The notes beneath the pieces are model-generated. The model did not search any database and was not told the DNA's origin. It was given only the letters and a program-made list of their open reading frames with translations. From Panorpa germanica (taxonomy: Eukaryota > Arthropoda > Insecta > Mecoptera > Panorpidae), in the NCBI GenBank assembly GCA_963678705.1, contig OY783205.1, positions 1,860,001-1,924,000 on the forward strand: a stretch of 64,000 nucleotides of DNA. Reading direction: 5' to 3'. Shown here piece by piece: positions 36,372-48,469 of this stretch (the first letter of the stretch is position 1; each line of letters starts with the position of its first letter). A program made the translations under genes and the position numbers.

Positions 36372-37562
36372 CTATTCCTGAGTTTGTTCGAATCGAATAT
36401 CGAATACGAAGTGATATTTGCTCGATTGCTATTTGTCAAACGAATTTCATTCCAACGATAAATTTCAGTGATTCTGATTGGCTATGACTATTTATGCCAG
36501 AGTATTTTTTTAAAATAACCTAAAAATTTCTTAGAAACGTTAAAAGTGACATTAGCTTTTGTGAGTAGGAGCTTATAATATGATTAAACTATTTATAATA
36601 AATTAATAAAATGGCTAGTCCGGGAAGTGTAACATTGGAAAGTATTGTTTCAATTGAAGAAGTCGAATTGTATTACATTGAAGATGAAAAGCAGATTAGG
36701 AAGTATAATGAGTATAAAGATGCTTTTGAGTTGACGGAACCTTGTGATATGAAATTGCAAATGTAAAAGATTATTTAATAAATAAATGCCCATATACCAA
36801 CAACGCAGACACTTAATAACACTCTGTTAAATAATACGTTTGATTTGTATATACTTTCTTTGCTAGTTGCAGCACAATAAAAATATTGTTATTATAATTT
36901 AGTTTATATTTTATAACATAGTTAAATTTAAAGTAAATAATGATTCTTAAAGTTAAACATATCCCAGACAATTAATTATGTTATTGTTATTATTCATCTA
37001 TCTTAATTTATACATATTCGAATATATTTTATTCTAATGTTACAACAAAACATTTAATTTTGAAAACTATATTGCTTTAAAAATAAGGTCAATGAGGTCA
37101 ATAGAATTACTAAGTAAGAGCTCTATATTCTAGAATATGTACATATTTGTTATTCAATAAGTCTTATACAAATGTAAAATTCATAACAAGAATTATACAT
37201 TATTATTTTGCTATTTATTGCAACGAAAGCAAACGAAAGTAATAACTTAGCTATTTTTAAAGCTTCAGCAACAATTAAAACATATTTTAATAGTTTTACT
37301 ATTAATTTGCTCCGATTATATAATTCATTAAGGAATATATAGTGCAATATTTGACGTTTAGTTTTAGTTTACTCGATTGGAGAGATTTTCAATCGAGTTC
37401 AGGAAAAGTGAACAAGTGAATAATTTAAAAGTGATCGAATATGCTCGATCGACCGACCACATTGCTCGCTGTATTAATTTAAAAGTGTTCGAATGAATTC
37501 GAACGATCGTTCGTTCGTTCGATCGACCGACCACATTGCTCGCTCACAAGACTCAGGAATAG
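36372..37562. mobile_element. TIR-bounded element with a small reading frame (1191 bp)
   Basis: CTATTCCTGAGT at 36372 and its exact complement ending at 37562 form a 12-bp inverted repeat; further in, both sides are rich in TTCGAA/TCGATCG palindromes. The right subterminal region has an internal duplication (GATCGACCGACCACATTGCT occurs twice). No target duplication is obvious. A 51-codon frame begins at 36611. Confidence 0.5.
36611..36766 (+). CDS. Small acidic hypothetical protein inside TIR element
   Basis: An ATG-started frame of 51 residues (MASPGSVTLESIVSIEEVEL to the end CDMKLQM) that is acidic and rich in Glu, Tyr and Lys. Codon use looks more protein-like than surrounding frames. It lies inside the element bounded at 36372 and 37562, so it may be a first exon or truncated N-terminus of that element's protein. 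No family is recognised. Confidence 0.35.
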   Translation: MASPGSVTLESIVSIEEVELYYIEDEKQIRKYNEYKDAFELTEPCDMKLQM

Positions 37563-37914
37563 AGGAGCCCCAGTGGCGATCTCGTATAAAGTATCAGGGC
37601 AGCATAAACTAAGCCATAAACATGTTGGAGTATTTTGAAATTTGTTATGAAGCCCTGATCCTCACACTAGCATTCGGTTTTGTTAATTTGCGTTCAGTTG
37701 CCTTTGTAAATTTTAATACTTCGCTGTACTTTGAAGATACTTGGAGGATACTTGGACGATATATGCAACCCCTAATTAAGGGCATTACACATAACATAAA
37801 ATCGCGCTCCACTACAAAAAAATAAATATAAATAAATATTGAAAATATTATTTTCAAAAATTTTTCAAGTACCACGCCGTATATCTACTAAACTGGACTA
37901 TTTTTTTTGTAGAT

Positions 37915-38460
37915 TGCTCCGGTGAAATCAATTACTGTCACAACTGGATTTTCTATCCAGTCACTCCGAATCAAATGTATCTAGTAACAATTTCTTCGCC
38001 GAAATAAATTGTATCCAGTCACAATTACTCCGATGAAACCAGGCTATTCAAAAATTTCAGGCCATATTAGACATTTTTCTTACTTGTCTATTGGTTAATT
38101 CAGCGCTGGATATTTTGAAATGTTATTAACAGTTCATTGTTTTTGTTTTAAAAAATTAAACAATTATATATTTACAATTTAAATTAATTTACTTACTAAA
38201 TATATTTAAAGTTAGCCCAAGTCCGATGCTGAGTTCTATCACGCCATTAAGTTCGCTGTTTTTATAGTTGCCTGATATATGTGAATCACACCTCTGACTA
38301 ATAAGTTTTATGAAACAGAAAATAAAGCGCTGGTTCGGGAATCGAACCTGAAGTATGGCCTCAAGCATTATTGTGTATTGCAATTGTGACTGGTAATAAT
38401 TGTTTTTGCTCAAAGACAATTGTGATTAGATACAATTGTTTCGCGAGTGGATTATAAAAG
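37915..38460. repeat. Old inverted-repeat element interrupted by a SINE
   Basis: Repeated motifs such as CTCCGATGAAA and GTATCCAGTCACAATT (37915-38060) are mirrored by ATTGTGATTAGATACAATTG near 38420. A tRNA-derived SINE occupies the middle. Confidence 0.4.
38190..38400 (-). mobile_element. tRNA-derived SINE, minus strand
   Basis: On the minus strand a near-perfect B box (GGTTCGATTCC, complement at 38338-38348) is followed by TTTCATAAAACTTATTAG and an ACTATAAAAACAGCGAAC body shared with a diverged copy near 44300. Confidence 0.6.
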
Positions 38461-38969
38461 GAAAAAGAAAGATACTTTAATATAGGACTGAAGGCAATTA
38501 TGATGATGGTCAAATTAATTTCTCCGGGGATGGTTAAGAATAAAGATAATTTTAAAACTAGACGTGAAATTTTTTTTTTCTTTCCTGCGTCAGGCCTCAA
38601 AAAAGTTACTTACAGCTATCTCGAACAACACATAAAGTACTGATATTATAAAGTGTTAAACAAGATAAATAATATAGATAACACATTATTCTACTGCCAT
38701 TAATATTAATCGAATGATGTTAAAAATTAAACGGCAAAATGGAAATAAATATCATAAATAATTTTTCGTCAGTATTTAGATATTTACGATACTAAAAATA
38801 AAAATAATATTAGCAGTATTAGAAATTCATACGCTACGAACAAAGAATGTAGTGTCAATAGCCATACTTATAAATAATGCAGTGTATTGATTAGAATATT
38901 TAAAAAACTTGCGTCTCAAAAAGTATACGACAGGTTTATTTATTTACTACTTACTAGCTACTTTATGCG

Positions 38970-39170
38970 TGTGCTTTTAGGATGAAGAAGAGCAGGACTG
39001 AAAATCGCGATCCAAACGACCAGGGCACCATGTAAAGTAGAGCAAACGTTCAACAGTTACTGTACTAGATGTTTGCCTGATACTTTGAATTCAAAATTAT
39101 ACGTTTTATCATCGTCGTTGCACTTGCACTGACAATCCGTACAAAGATACAACGAGCAAGTCATACCAAC
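38970..39170 (+). repeat. Dispersed repeat, copy a
   Basis: The segment with TTTTAGGATGAAGAAGAGCA, ACCAGGGCACCATG and GCCTGATACTTTG recurs at 41285-41470 and 43060-43225. The three copies are diverged but collinear. No termini were defined. Confidence 0.6.
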
Positions 39171-39219
39171 GAATGTTAAGAAAAATCTCCCACCCAATTT
39201 TAAAAACCATAACATATTT

Positions 39220-40407
39220 GGACGCTGTTATGCATTCATGTGTCAAGCGCCAAAATATTAAAAATTGAGTTAAGCACGAAATGTTGTTTCTAATACAATA
39301 AATAAAAATATTTTTTATGAACTATGTCATAAAAAAATTTGCATTCGATGTAAAAGCTTAAACTTATTATTACAATATCTCAATGCAGAATTCTCGTTTT
39401 GCAAAAATGGTTCATCCGCCTAAAGCATTGTTTCGTATATATTGATATAAATAAAAAAAAAATATCATGGCTTCAGACGTTTGAAATAAAATTAAATAAA
39501 GATACTCCGCACTTAATTGAAATAAAATCAAAACTTTCTGACCAACCACAAATCATTAACATTGGTAAAATGAAAAAAGGAAAGAAATTAATTACATTGA
39601 ATGATATTGAATTACCGAATTTATGGCCACAGGGAAAAGCTTTATCTTCAGCTAAAATTTCTGATTTAAATGAATTGTTCAAATTAGTTCCACCAGACTG
39701 TCAAGAATTTTACAATTTTCTCAAAGATGCTGAATCAGCTGATTTTATCGATGATATTGAAGGACTAGGAAACACATTAGACTTCGCCATTGATCCTGAT
39801 GATGAAGATGAGAATGAGTAATAATAAATCAAAAAGAGCACTAAAAAATAATATTACCTTAAATAAATAAAAAATAATAATTTTTATTCACGATTTTCAT
39901 ATTATTATTTAGAAATTTATTGATGAGAAATTTGTTATAACTTCCGTTTCAATGTAAGAATATATTAATATCACTTAAAAACTATTGATGTAATTTTGAT
40001 AAAAAGTTCGTATGTCACTGTTGATAAATTTAATAAAAGAATAATTCCAATAAAAATTTAATTCTAATTTGTGAAGTATAAACCTTAAATTATTTTATTA
40101 ATATAAATAGTCCATAAGTTAATTTGCTTTTATGTGTCAAGAGACTTTAAAACATTTTTACAAATTTAATTAAGCATATTGAATTTTGCAATAATATTTT
40201 TTTATATTTTATCAGTTATTCTTTAAATTCATGATATTCCAATGAATAATTCATAAATATCTGTAATAGTTCTAATATTTACTTGCTTATATGATAAAAA
40301 TAATTCTAATTATTCTTATCTGAACAATTTGAATTAGAAAAACTAGAATGTTAATTTTCTCAAATCCCAGTATCTGGCGCTTGACACATGAATGCATAAC
40401 AGCGTCC
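39220..40407. mobile_element. DNA transposon derivative, TIR of at least 33 bp
   Basis: The inverted repeats begin GGACGCTGTTATGCATTCAT and are identical over the first 33 bp (39220-39252 and 40375-40407). ATTT flanks both sides (39216-39219, 40408-40411), a plausible 4-bp target duplication. An intact-looking coding tail lies inside. The perfect termini point to recent activity. The superfamily is not assigned. Confidence 0.82.
39399..39821 (+). CDS. Transposase-like C-terminal exon of the 39220 element
   Basis: An open frame with no convincing ATG (open from 39354) encodes about 140 residues ending at the TAA 39819-39821. It contains ISWLQTFEIKLNKDTPH, ELPNLWPQGKALSSAKI, LFKLVPPDCQEFYNFLKD and a strongly acidic end. 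From memory this layout resembles the tail of the insect transposon-derived proteins annotated with DUF7869; that is an unverified recollection. The likely acceptor is the AG of CTCAATGCAG just upstream, and upstream exons appear deleted. Expression as a host gene is not indicated. Confidence 0.6.
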   Translation: MQKWFIRLKHCFVYIDINKKKISWLQTFEIKLNKDTPHLIEIKSKLSDQPQIINIGKMKKGKKLITLNDIELPNLWPQGKALSSAKISDLNELFKLVPPDCQEFYNFLKDAESADFIDDIEGLGNTLDFAIDPDDEDENE

Positions 40408-40969
40408 ATTTTAATATTGTAGTTCTTCAAGTATATTTAATCAAACAATTAATTAATTGAGTTGTGAACCAATTTGCATATAAAACTGTACCAAATCATC
40501 ATATACTCTTAATAATTATGTCGCAATATTATAGGAAATATTAACAATTAAAAAGAAAAGTTAAAAACAAAGTTGACCAGACCTTCTTATTTCATGAATG
40601 GTTGGTCATCCCTTTTATACTATCAGTAAAACGTCAGTTAATATTTACAGCTGAGTCGAACAAGGAAACATAAATTAGTCTATAGTCGACCAATGACGTC
40701 AAAAGTCGGGTAAAATTCAGCAACAACACCAACACAGTAACATATTTACAAAACACGCTATCACGCAAACACCATTCTGTCTAGTCATAATTTAACCGGG
40801 TTTCCTTCCGAGTTATAAGCCCCCGGTCAGGCAGACCGGTCCTTCCGATCTCTTCCCTCAGTACACCACTACTTTCGATACTAATTTTTTTTTTAGTTTT
40901 ATTTATGATTTCTCGGGCTAATGTTCTTGCAGCTCCCACTGTGACATTGGTACCTTTTATGGTGTTGAA

Positions 40970-41125
40970 ACTTTATTTATGTGATCATACCGCTGCCTAA
41001 TAAGGTTCTAATCAATTAAACATTTTACAACAACCAAATCCAGAAAATATAACTCTGGTCGAGGAATTAAACCTTAAGATCAACCTGTCAGACATAAAAC
41101 ATCAAATTCCCGACCCGTCTATGTA
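40970..41125 (-). mobile_element. tRNA-derived SINE, diverged, minus strand
   Basis: Complement contains a degraded B box (GGTTTAATTCC) followed by TTTTCTGGATTTGGTTGTTG and CTTATTAGGCAGCGG, as in the SINE at 29621. Confidence 0.5.
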
Positions 41126-41239
41126 TCATAAATATGTAATTAAAATTTTCTGTGTTTATATTTATTCTGTGATTTATTTTTTATTTACCTGCAAAAACCA
41201 CTGCCAGTTTGATGGTGGTTTTTATATTGCTGAGACGCA

Positions 41240-42330
41240 TATATTAGCAATTTCAACAGCATGCAACCGGCGCTGAGAGTACACTTGCTGAGAGTACTGT
41301 TGCTTTTAGGATGAAGAGCAACTAGAGTTGAAAGCCTCGATCCCAGTGAACAGGGCAACATGCATTCAGTTATTTTAACTCTTATAAGTGGTTTAAAATT
41401 TGCCTGAAGATATGATTGCCTGATACTTTGGATTAAAATTGAAACGTTTCATCATCGTTGTTGCATCGTCGTATTTATAACACAATTCAAATTCAAGAAA
41501 TGTGTTATATAATATATATGTTTATCAGTGTGGTTCGTATGGTATTTATCAGTATAGTCAGTTTATTATATTCAATAAATAAACTGACTATAATATAATA
41601 TAATATAAAATAACAAAAATAAACAGTTTATAGCCAATAATCGTTTATTTTGTTGTGACATAATAATTGACAGGTCAACAAGATTCAAGCACTTTCTTTC
41701 AGTTATTTCTTTGGAATTCAGTAGATAGCATTCAGGTTATACCATATGTGGAGATGGTTCCATAGGATCACTGCAATTTGTCCTAGTGTACACAGACATT
41801 TAGTGTCATCCTAGCTGGTTCAGAAAAGGTCTTTGAAATAACCATATAGATTGTTCACTTTTTGGACACTGCACTTTACCGATGTTGTACAAATTATGAA
41901 TTATGTACGTGTTTAAGTACCAGTAGGCCATTATGCGTTTCGCAATCTGGCTATATGGAAGTGAAAACCATATTTCTGTAAAACAAAGGCGGCTATTAGA
42001 ACCACAAATATTAAGTAACTGTCTTAATCAAAATTTGAATTTCACAGAGATAATGCAAATATTATAATGCGCTATGTCAAGCAAAAACAAAACTGAATAA
42101 AACCAACAACAAACACTACTTCTTTTGCTTGTTCGCATACCGACATTTTGTTTTTGAGCGACTCTACTAGAAAGTATTAGGGTAACATAAACTATGAATA
42201 TCAACACAATACAAAATGGTATGATATTTAAGGTTGTTTATATTTGTCATGGAGCCCTGATCCTGTTGCTAGCTTTCCGTTTCGTTATTTTGCGTTCAGT
42301 TTTCTATGCAAATAAGATCGATACATCGTA
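41240..42330 (+). repeat. Dispersed repeats, copies b and flanks
   Basis: 41285-41470 repeats the 38970 segment, and 42180-42310 (GAGCCCTGATCCTGTTGCTAG, GTTATTTTGCGTTCAGTT) repeats 37600-37720. Between them is AT-rich sequence with a ~15-bp-arm hairpin around 41554-41592 and no gene. Confidence 0.5.
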
Positions 42331-42739
42331 TTAATTAATATAAGTTATATAAGGAAAATTTAAAAAATTAAAAAAAGAAATACTATCATTTATTCTATAC
42401 ATACTATATTTATTTAATTGTAATATTTTACTTGTATCATTTTTTCAGATGTACCAAACTTACTAAAATCACTAATCATAATGTATTGTATGTATCATAT
42501 AGTATTTGTATGTAAAAATAGCTATTTAAAATTTAAATTTCGGTTTTCCCGATTAATTTGTAACCATATTTTGGCCTCATATGATTAATAATTATTAAAC
42601 ATTGTAGAATAATAAGTATTCGGATATTTATTTATGTTTGCTTACCCTTTAATATTATCTAAGCTTTATGTGTTGCTCGATACATCTGTAAGTAGTATAA
42701 GGTGACGTTTGAGTATAACAGAGATGACAATTTATTAGT

Positions 42740-42905
42740 AAGAATGGGAAACTTTTATGACTTTAAAGGATTAGAATTTTTATAAATTATGTTTCCTTTA
42801 ATGATACTAGAGACAAAAATGAATATTCAAAAATAATTGTACATTTGAGGTTCTGAGCCAACTTTATCAATGACGGTACAGATGATTTATAGAAATTAAT
42901 TATAT
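42740..42905 (+). repeat. Relic of AATGGGCTTGTG-family MITE
   Basis: Contains the family blocks ACATTTGAGGTTCTG, ACTTTATCAAT and TTTATAGAAATTAA in the right order, without either terminus. Confidence 0.55.
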
Positions 42906-43059
42906 AGAATTTAAGACTAAAGATATAACGTATATACATAGATATTTTGTTTAGCTTGAAATACACTAGGAAACAAAAAACTTTGAATTGAATCAGATTG
43001 AATCTCCGCGTCACAGCGTGCATTGATGAAATAATTATTTCATTAGGATGATCATAGTT

Positions 43060-43225
43060 AGTGTATGTGTAGCAAGGCTTGGGTTGAAAATCCCGATCTA
43101 AATGAACAGGGTAACATGCTTGTAACGTCTACCAGCGTTCAACAGTTGCTGTCGACGCACGATACATGTTCGCCTGATACTTTGGATTGAATATTGTACG
43201 TTTCATCATTGCCGTTGCACCTTTT
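43060..43225 (+). repeat. Dispersed repeat, copy c
   Basis: Third copy of the 38970/41285 segment, with GAACAGGGTAACATGC, CGTTCAACAGTTGCTG and CGCCTGATACTTTGGATTG. Confidence 0.6.
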
Positions 43226-43481
43226 GTTTGGTAGTTTAGTTTTTTTAAATTCTCAGTTAACTAAATGCAAATAAATCAAATGAAAAATGTAACCGAGATA
43301 TTTTGTTTGGTAAAGCTACAGTTGAAATTGAACCTAGGTTTATAATAAACTTCAGTTAATATAATTTAAAGGTTTCCTTTAAATTCCTTTAAGGTTTACT
43401 AGTGACAATCATGTTACAGAGTATTTTTTTCTGAACTCAATACATGTAAGCTGTGCATGTTCTTTGTTCACCTTTAAACAT

Positions 43482-43680
43482 GATATAGTTCAAATTACGA
43501 GAGTTCGGCGGGGACTTATACTTAAAACTAGTTGTGGGATATAAACGATATAACTTAATTTATATAACGTATATAGAAACGAATAAGATAAAATTAATTA
43601 TCGTATTATAGATTTATAGCGCTCTTATAACCTCTTTTAAGTATATGTCACCGCCGAACTATCGTGATTTGGACTATATC
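43482..43680. mobile_element. Hairpin MITE with ~60-bp arms (199 bp)
   Basis: GATATAGTTCAAATTACGAG on the left pairs with the complement of the right end, GATATAGTCCAAATCACGAT, and pairing continues through GTTCGGCGG and TATACTTAAAA. The arms occupy most of the element. It is GC-richer at AGTTCGGCGGGGAC than its surroundings. Confidence 0.7.
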
Positions 43681-44209
43681 TTCCTTACTAACTAGTCACA
43701 CAATCTAAAAAAAATCAACACCTTTTTAATAATTTCCTCAACAATTTAAAAGAGTGTGAAGAACCGTTTTCGAGTTTTAAATAAAAATGGTTTTATATTT
43801 TGTAGGCTTTCTGTATGTTAAATATGCGCACTTGAATTATGAATATCTCGTTTCACAACTGGTTTAAACATTAGACATGTTGTAATAAAATTAGGGACTC
43901 TGATTTGAACATCATATTTAAATTTTTTCAAATTCTGTTGAAAAGTAGTTTTAGTAATTTCTTAGTTTTAATTTTATATTTTAACATTAAATTTATTGTT
44001 CAGCTTGCGAAATATAAAGAAATGAATATATTTATATTAAATATAAATTGACACAAGTGTCATGATTTCACAAGTTAAAACTCTCAAGGTTGGCTAGAGC
44101 CGCATACAAAAAAGAAAACCGTGACTGTACTTTATCAACAGAGCAAAAAAAGGACATTTAGACTATTAGTGAAGAAGTAGAAAAGGCCTACACAATATTT
44201 ATTTACTTT

Positions 44210-44370
44210 TGAGGCTGCGTTTCATACATAATCGTAAACTCATTGGGCAGTGTGTAGTCCACGTAATCACATACCTCGGCCACGATACTATAAAAACTGC
44301 CAACATAGTAGGAGGTCGTCAGTGTTAGTACTTAGCATTAGAAATAGGCAGGCATTAAATAAATTAAATG
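44210..44370 (+). repeat. Possible SINE body and pogo-like end
   Basis: Contains ACTATAAAAACTGCCAAC, resembling the SINE body at 38190. Just downstream (44413) CAGTAGACTCTCCTGTAACG follows TA and looks like a pogo/Tigger-type terminus, without a partner found. Confidence 0.35.
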
Positions 44371-44699
44371 AAAAGAAAAATATTTGGGTTGAGTACTGCA
44401 GTTGATGTAAAGTACAGTAGACTCTCCTGTAACGCGAATTCCTACAATGCTAATTTAGAACCTGAAATATGCCAAAGATGTATTAAATTAATTTTCTATA
44501 CTACACGATTCTCATTTTGTGGTTTACGAGTATAAAAATAATACGTGGTAAAAGTAAATAGGGTTACTTTTTTTACTTTACTCGAACGTGGAACTTCCGA
44601 ATTTTTCAGTGATGTGTAGTCGCAGTAGAACATCTTATTATCAAAGGAGTTTCTAATTTAATGTTTATCAATACACCACTGTATCAAAGAAATGTGAAT

Positions 44700-44895
44700 T
44701 CCTATTGCATTAATATTAGTAAATAAAATGTACGAGTATACTAAATTATTAACTATAGGTAGGTACATGAAACTATTGCATATTGTGCGCCTGATTAATA
44801 GCAACCAATCTAACAGCTATGGTAGTATAATAAAATATTCAATGTAGCAGATATATTAAAGCCAGTGTTACATTATTATAGATAGTATTATATCA
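44700..44895 (+). repeat. Left arm of a long inverted repeat
   Basis: About 180 bp that reappears as the complement at 47037-47205 (shared landmarks TGCGCCTGA, AGCAACCAATCTAACAG, ACATTATTATAGA). The 2.1 kb between the arms contains two MITE copies. Confidence 0.75.
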
Positions 44896-45006
44896 AAGTG
44901 CCGCATATTATATCAACGTGTACAGTACTCTTTGTTTAAACACAGCAGATCGTTCAGAAGGGAAAATGAACATATACATTATATGTAATATTATTACTTT
45001 CAGTAC

Positions 45007-45651
45007 AATGGGCTAGTGTCGTATGTCTTAATTTCTATAAAAGTGTACTATATATTGATAAAGTGGGTTACTAGAACCTCAAATGTCCAATTATTTTTTA
45101 ATAACTCCTTATATGTTAAGAGATATTAACAATTAAAAAAGTCATTTTGTCTCTTTAATTACGAGTATTAAAGGGATTCAACGTTGTACACATTCCAAGT
45201 GCATGTGACATCACAATCCTTGTATAAGGTTACCAACCTTACAGCTCATAAATCTCTGCTATATGTATTTATATATCAAAATATCAAATATTATTTACAG
45301 CTATTTCAAGGAACACTCAAATTCCAATATTATGTCTGCCTTAGCAGGGTTAAATAAAATAAAAACTTATTATTCTTTGACTTGATTTGATTATTTGACT
45401 ACCAACAGCTACAGTACATTACCACAGCACTGACCTACTCAACAAATAACTGACGTTAAAATGCATTTCACGTCATACAAATATGGCCAACCATTTCTAG
45501 CGCTAAAACTACAATTCAAACTTTTAATTGCTATATCTCCGTCAACATTTAGATATTTAATAAAATAGACACGCCAATACACATTTATTAACATCAATTT
45601 CAATCAACAATTGAAAAATCGACCACTAAAAAATGAGGACACAAGCCCATT
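45007..45651 (-). mobile_element. AATGGGCTTGTG-family MITE, complete (645 bp)
   Basis: Bounded by AATGGGCTAGTG and CACAAGCCCATT, collinear with the copy at 27014. Confidence 0.92.
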
Positions 45652-46392
45652 ATGTATTGATAAACATCAAAGTAAAACGTCACAAGTGGTATGTTCCCAG
45701 TGTGCTTCTAGCCTAACGTCAATGAGTCAATATACACTGATACAGTCTGACTCACAGTAGTTCGTTGAAGCAAATTGTTTATTATTAATAGTGGCTTATA
45801 AATTTTAAGCTGAAACAAGCAAACCCGTACCCTCAATGTCCATTGTTTTGAACTTATTCAAATGACTGGCAGATGACCGCAATCAGTCAACAATTGTATA
45901 CAAATCGAACAATGAGTTTGTGCTTTATTGAAACCATAGAATGATGAAATAAGCCCATTACTCATAACCTTTCTGCGAGGATTTGTAATGACCTCTTCCA
46001 AGAATTTGTTTTATGCTGCACTTCCTTCAAAACACCTGTGTCAGTAATTCCAAGGGAAAATGCTAGAGGATATACTAGTTGATTATACAAAATAACATAA
46101 TAAAATATTAACGACAAAAAATGATTTTTCTTTTTAAACACATTTTACTGATACCTTACCTGCGAACTATTAGCACAATATTTGTAGTCCTAGCTTCCTA
46201 GCTTTAATGTACAAGTTGATAGCTCTATAGGTCTCCCGGCACTAGAGCATCTTGTCATCTTCACAGCTTGTACTGCACATCTTCTCATATGAGAAATTAA
46301 ACTAGTAAATAAAAATGTTTAGAATTATAACTATGAAAATAAACGTAGAAACAAGCAAAAAATAATTGGTATTAAATTTATTTTTCGTTCCG

Positions 46393-46995
46393 AATGTCCT
46401 ATGTCTTAATTTTTATAAAAATGTGCTATATATTGATAAAGTGGGTTACTAGAACCTCAAATGTTCAATTATTTTTTAATAGCTCATTATATGTTAGGAG
46501 ATATTAACAATTAAAAAAGTCATTTTGTCTCTTTAATTATTAAAGGGATTCAACGTTGTACACATTCCAAGTGCATGTGACATCACAATTGCTGCCAATC
46601 TGACAGCTCATAAATCTCTGCTATATGTATTTATATATCAAAATATCAAATATTATTTACAGCTATTTCAAGGAACAATAAAATTTCAATATTTTGTCTG
46701 CCGTAACAGGGTTAAATAAAATAAAAACTTATTCTTTGACTTGACTTGAGTATTTGACTACCAACAGCAACAAAACATTACCACAGCACTGACCTACACA
46801 ACAAATAAGTGACGTTAACATGCATTTCACGTCATACAAACATGGCCGACTATTTCTAGCGCTAAAACTACAATTCAAACTTTTAATTGCTATATCTCCG
46901 TTAAAATTTAGATATTTACACTATATTGACCAATACACATTTAACATCAATTTCAATCAACAATTGAAAAATCGACCAATAAAACACAAGCCCAT
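46393..46995 (-). mobile_element. AATGGGCTTGTG-family MITE, left end damaged
   Basis: The left terminus has lost the GGGCTTGT part (reads AATGTCCTATGTC), while the right end CACAAGCCCAT is present. A few small internal deletions are visible. Confidence 0.88.
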
Positions 46996-47036
46996 CTTTA
47001 CAGAGATGAATACTTTTGTTGCCATACTTTGAAAAT

Positions 47037-47205
47037 AATTGATATAATACAGTCTATAATAATGTAATACTAGCTGTAATATAGAAACACAATTCTGTTA
47101 GATTGGTTGCTGTAACTCAGGCGCATAATATTACAATAATGTTATGTACCTATCTATAATAATTAATTTAGTATATTTTATCTACACATAGTAATGAATG
47201 AAAGT
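47037..47205 (-). repeat. Right arm of the long inverted repeat
   Basis: Inverted partner of 44700-44895, with several small indels. Confidence 0.75.
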
Positions 47206-48469
47206 GTAATAGAAATATTATATGAATAAAAGAATATGATATATGCTGGTAGGTTTTTTAAATTTGAAATGATTTGTTTTCAAGCATATAATCCATTAAA
47301 TAAATTTATGAACAAATGTTATTTTAGATGTTCTATTGTCAATGTTTGACATTCTGAAAAGGATAACTTTGCTGTATTTGGAATACCATAAAAAGAACAA
47401 CACAAACAAAACACTGAAGGTATGTACGAGTATGAGTCAACATGGTTGTTGCTGGTATTGAATACAAATGAACGTATGTTGAACAATTAACAATGAAACT
47501 GAAATTTGATATTGCTATTCCCTACTCGCCTCAATTTGGAGTTGCGGTCGTTACGGCTTGTGTTACTGCTGAATGCTACTGGACAATTCAATTACTATTC
47601 CAGAAAGCATGTGTGATAATGTTTTTGGGGGTTCGTGAGGACAATGGACAATCTTTAAAACATTCTAAAGCACCATCGGAGGTTGCCTTCAGTTAGCCTT
47701 CTTCTTTAAATATGACACACGCCCCAATATTTACAATTAGTGATTATTTATTATTAGCGAAATAAATATGCATTTATGCATATCCTGAGACGGTATGTTC
47801 CGTATAAATTAATGCAACTTCAACATGTGACATCCAATATTCATAAGTTGACGTTGTTTAGATATGAGTGTACTAACTTATAAATGAATCCAACAATCAT
47901 CAGAGCATACAGACAGAAAAGAGCAATTGTGCGACGATATAGGAAAATAACATAATATGATAATAAAATAATACCTGCAGCAATAGTACAAATTATTTTT
48001 CTTTACACAATTTCTGCTATCAGTACTTTAAGCTGCACTTTAAATTATAGTTTTTACAACAGTACATTGTTTTTACTTTCTTATTTTTAACAAACGCTTG
48101 ACTTGGGACTTCTTTTAAAAATAAATCCTACTGTATTTTGACAGATTGTCATAAATTTGGAGGTTATAATATAAAATGTTATAACCATCTTATATTAGTA
48201 TTCAAGTTGTAAACTAGAATACAGTTGTAGAATTTTTAATATAGTGCGCTTGGTAAAATAAAATAAGATTTTATATTAAAACTGGTACGTACTATACAAT
48301 TTAAATAAATTCAAAAATTTTATAAACGGTGACTATGAAATATACGTTACTGTATACGTAAATCACAAACTAATTCTCGTACAGTTCTAGAGGAAAGCAG
48401 TCAACTGAAAAAACGCACAAGCCTATAACTTTAAGAGTAATATTCAAGGTGTATATGTAGAAAAGCAGC
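47206..48469. other. AT-rich intergenic sequence
   Basis: No supportable gene. A slightly GC-richer frame of 67 codons (47493-47696) lacks any recognisable motif and is not called as a gene. Confidence 0.4.

Noticed and set aside
47493-47696. 67-codon plus-strand frame with slightly higher GC
   Set aside because: No recognisable motif, no splice or promoter support, and of a length expected by chance.
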